A DNA stretch of 64,000 nucleotides. Origin: Limisalsivibrio acetivorans. Lineage in GTDB: Bacteria; Chrysiogenota; Deferribacteres; Deferribacterales; Geovibrionaceae. Where the stretch lies: positions 248,001 to 312,000 of the forward strand of contig NZ_ATWF01000002.1 in NCBI RefSeq assembly GCF_000421105.1, written 5' to 3'. Made by a program: the position numbers and the translations under genes. The stretch's first letter is position 1; each line of letters begins with the position of its first letter. The notes under the pieces are model-generated. The model was not told the origin of the DNA. It ran no database searches and saw only the letters and a list, made by a program, of their open reading frames with translations. Shown here piece by piece: positions 62,197 through 64,000 of the stretch.

Positions 62197-63549
62197 ATGT
62201 TTACCACTCTGAACGAAAAACTTTCTGCCGTTTTCAAGGGGATGCGCAAAGAGGTGCGCCTCACCGATGAGAATATACAAACCGCCCTTAAGCAGGTTCG
62301 CCTTGCACTTCTGGAGGCGGATGTAAACTTCAAGGTGGTAAAACGGTTCATTGATAATGTCCGTGTAAAGGCCATGGGGGAAGAGGTTAAGAAGAGCCTC
62401 ACACCCGATCAGGTCTTTATCAAGATAGTAAACGATGAGCTGGTAAACGTTCTCGGCGGAGAGGACAGCCCCGATGCGAAGATAAACCTAAGCTCAACCC
62501 CGCCCACTGTAATTATGATGGCAGGCCTGCAGGGTTCCGGTAAAACCACAACCTCGGGCAAGCTGGCAAAGTTCTTTATGAAGAGTGGGAAATCCGTTCT
62601 TCTGGTTGCTGCGGACGTTTACCGCCCTGCGGCTATCGATCAGCTTGAGGTTCTTGCAGGACAGCTCAAGACAGATGTTTACACCAACAGAGACACCAAG
62701 GATGTCGTTCAGATTGCAGATGAGGCACTCGCATATGCAAAGAAGACAGCCAAGGATGTCGTTATAATAGATACCGCCGGCCGGCTCCACATAGATGAAG
62801 ACCTCATGAACGAGCTTGTCCGTGTTAAGGACACCGTCTCACCCGACGAGATCCTCTTCGTTGCGGATGCCATGACAGGGCAGGATGCGGTTAATGTAGC
62901 CAAGACCTTCAATGAATACCTTGATGCCACTGGTATCGTCCTCACCAAGATGGACGGTGACGCCAGGGGTGGTGCCGCCCTTTCCATTAAAGAGGTTACG
63001 GGCAAACCCCTCAAGTTCATTGGTCTCGGCGAAAAACTTGATGACTTCGAGCAGTTCTATCCCGACAGGATGGCCTCACGCATCCTCGGCATGGGCGACG
63101 TTGTCTCCCTTGTGGAACGTGCTCAGGATGCCATAGATGAAGACGAGGCCGAAGACCTCGCCGACAAGATTCAGAAAAGCGGCATGGACTTCAACGACAT
63201 GCTGAAACAGTTTAAGATGATAAAGAAGATGGGCTCCCTTGAGAGCATCATGAGGCTTATTCCCGGACTTTCCGCCGCGGGCCCTCTCAACGTGGACGAA
63301 AGCCAGATGAAGCGGATTGAGGCTATCATTCAGAGCATGACCCCCAAAGAGCGCAAGTACGCTAAGCTCCTCAATGCAAGCCGCAAAAAGAGGATCGCGA
63401 GGGGGAGCGGAACCAATGTCAGCGATGTTAACAAGCTGGTAAATCAGCTCTCCCAGATGAATAAGATGATGAAGAAGATGCGCAAGAAGATGGGTGGAAA
63501 CCAGAAACTTGATATGAGAAAAATGCAGGATATGTTCAAGAATATGTAA
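62197..63549 (+). CDS. ffh: Signal recognition particle protein Ffh
   Basis: SRP GTPase that delivers nascent membrane proteins to FtsY, 450 residues. The N domain precedes the G domain with [29 protein letters not shown] and [14 protein letters not shown]. The Met-rich M domain ([28 protein letters not shown]) binds SRP RNA and signal sequences. It is followed by rpsP after 20 bases. Confidence 0.98.
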   Translation: MFTTLNEKLSAVFKGMRKEVRLTDENIQTALKQVRLALLEADVNFKVVKRFIDNVRVKAMGEEVKKSLTPDQVFIKIVNDELVNVLGGEDSPDAKINLSSTPPTVIMMAGLQGSGKTTTSGKLAKFFMKSGKSVLLVAADVYRPAAIDQLEVLAGQLKTDVYTNRDTKDVVQIADEALAYAKKTAKDVVIIDTAGRLHIDEDLMNELVRVKDTVSPDEILFVADAMTGQDAVNVAKTFNEYLDATGIVLTKMDGDARGGAALSIKEVTGKPLKFIGLGEKLDDFEQFYPDRMASRILGMGDVVSLVERAQDAIDEDEAEDLADKIQKSGMDFNDMLKQFKMIKKMGSLESIMRLIPGLSAAGPLNVDESQMKRIEAIIQSMTPKERKYAKLLNASRKKRIARGSGTNVSDVNKLVNQLSQMNKMMKKMRKKMGGNQKLDMRKMQDMFKNM

Positions 63550-63569
63550 CACTTACGGAGGTAAACCAA

Positions 63570-63836
63570 GTGGCGACAAAGATCAGGCTCATGAGACTGG
63601 GCCGTAAAAAGAGACCTTTCTACCGTATCGTGGTAGCAGACAGCAGAGAAAGAAGAGACGGAAACTTCATCGAGATCCTCGGTTACTACAACCCTATTAC
63701 CGACCCCGCAGAGGTTAAGGTTGATGAAGAAAGAGCCCTTAAGTGGCTTAAAGAAGGTGCTATCCCCACCGATACGGCTAGAAATATTCTTTCAAAGCAG
63801 GGTATAATTAAGAAACTCCACGAAGCCGGTGCCTGA
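63570..63836 (+). CDS. rpsP: 30S ribosomal protein S16
   Basis: 88 residues: [23 protein letters not shown] at the N-terminus is the S16 signature, then [16 protein letters not shown] start with GGAGG eight bases upstream. Second gene of the conserved ffh-rpsP-khpA-rimM-trmD-rplS operon. Confidence 0.98.
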   Translation: MATKIRLMRLGRKKRPFYRIVVADSRERRDGNFIEILGYYNPITDPAEVKVDEERALKWLKEGAIPTDTARNILSKQGIIKKLHEAGA

Positions 63837-63863
63837 GATAATACTTACCTATGAGGTGAAGCC

Positions 63864-64000
63864 GTGAAAGAACTTGTAGAGTTCATAGTCAAATCACTCG
63901 TGGACAACCCGGATGCTGTGAGACTTGAAGAAGTAGAAGGCGAAAAGGCTTCCATTATCGAATTGAGAGTGGACAACAGTGATCTTGGTAAGGTCATCGG
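63864..64000 (+). CDS. khpA: KH-domain RNA-binding protein KhpA, 3' end outside window
   Basis: I read this frame from the sequence: GTG start with GAGGTG upstream, then VKSLVDNPDAVRLEEVEG and, at the window edge, DLGKVIG, the GxxG loop of a KH domain. Full-length family members have about 75-80 residues, so roughly the last 30 are missing. KhpA works with KhpB in binding RNAs; position after rpsP is the usual one. The GTG is preferred because of spacing and family length. Confidence 0.88.
   Translation, partial: MKELVEFIVKSLVDNPDAVRLEEVEGEKASIIELRVDNSDLGKVI

Overview
The window is chromosomal DNA of a Gram-negative, motile, chemotactic bacterium. Several features fit Deferribacterota (a Geovibrio/Seleniivibrio-like organism): a complete dcw cluster, futalosine-type menaquinone synthesis (mqnE), several chemoreceptors, sigma-54 regulation and many multi-PAS kinases. 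That placement is an inference from gene content and protein style, not from a database search. No rRNA, CRISPR array, insertion sequence or replication origin was seen.

Layout. (1) 1-7.1 kb: an OmpR-type response regulator with its histidine kinase (cut by the window edge), a large Cache chemoreceptor, tRNA-Leu with anticodon AAG, and a chemoreceptor carrying a C-terminal hemerythrin domain, with a probable sigma-28 promoter. (2) 7.2-24.4 kb: the cell-division/cell-wall cluster on the minus strand, in the order mraZ-rsmH-ftsL-ftsI-murE-murF-mraY-murD-ftsW-murG-murC-ddl-ftsQ-ftsA-ftsZ-glycosyltransferase. Most genes overlap by a few bases, murB is absent, and a 10-bp-periodic MraZ operator lies at the promoter. 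(3) 24.7-29.1 kb: a dCache/CZB chemoreceptor whose ribosome binding site is buried in a strong hairpin, a Fic-like protein with a broken active-site motif, and mazG. (4) 29.2-42.65 kb: an uninterrupted minus-strand operon of 18 phage structural genes (head protease, decoration protein, capsid, connectors, tail, M15 lysin, candidate holin, fibre). It has no transposase/integrase, repressor, terminase, portal or recognisable tape measure.

(5) 42.8-50.7 kb: a TPR lipoprotein, mqnE, an unknown protein, a MEMO-family protein, galU, hsp20, lon, and a second hsp20 facing lon. (6) 50.9-59.4 kb: a soluble multi-PAS kinase, then a small two-gene operon behind a sigma-54 promoter, facing an operon that encodes a periplasmic binding protein, a 1006-residue sensor kinase and an NtrC-type activator. 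This looks like a self-contained signal-transduction module with an unknown output. (7) 59.7-64 kb: glnB-amtB behind a near-perfect sigma-54 promoter, a lipoprotein, and ffh-rpsP-khpA, with a structured leader before ffh.

The most notable regions are the incomplete but undamaged phage-particle operon, the sigma-54 module with its two uncharacterised small proteins, the SD-sequestering hairpin in front of a chemoreceptor gene, and the tRNA-Leu(AAG).
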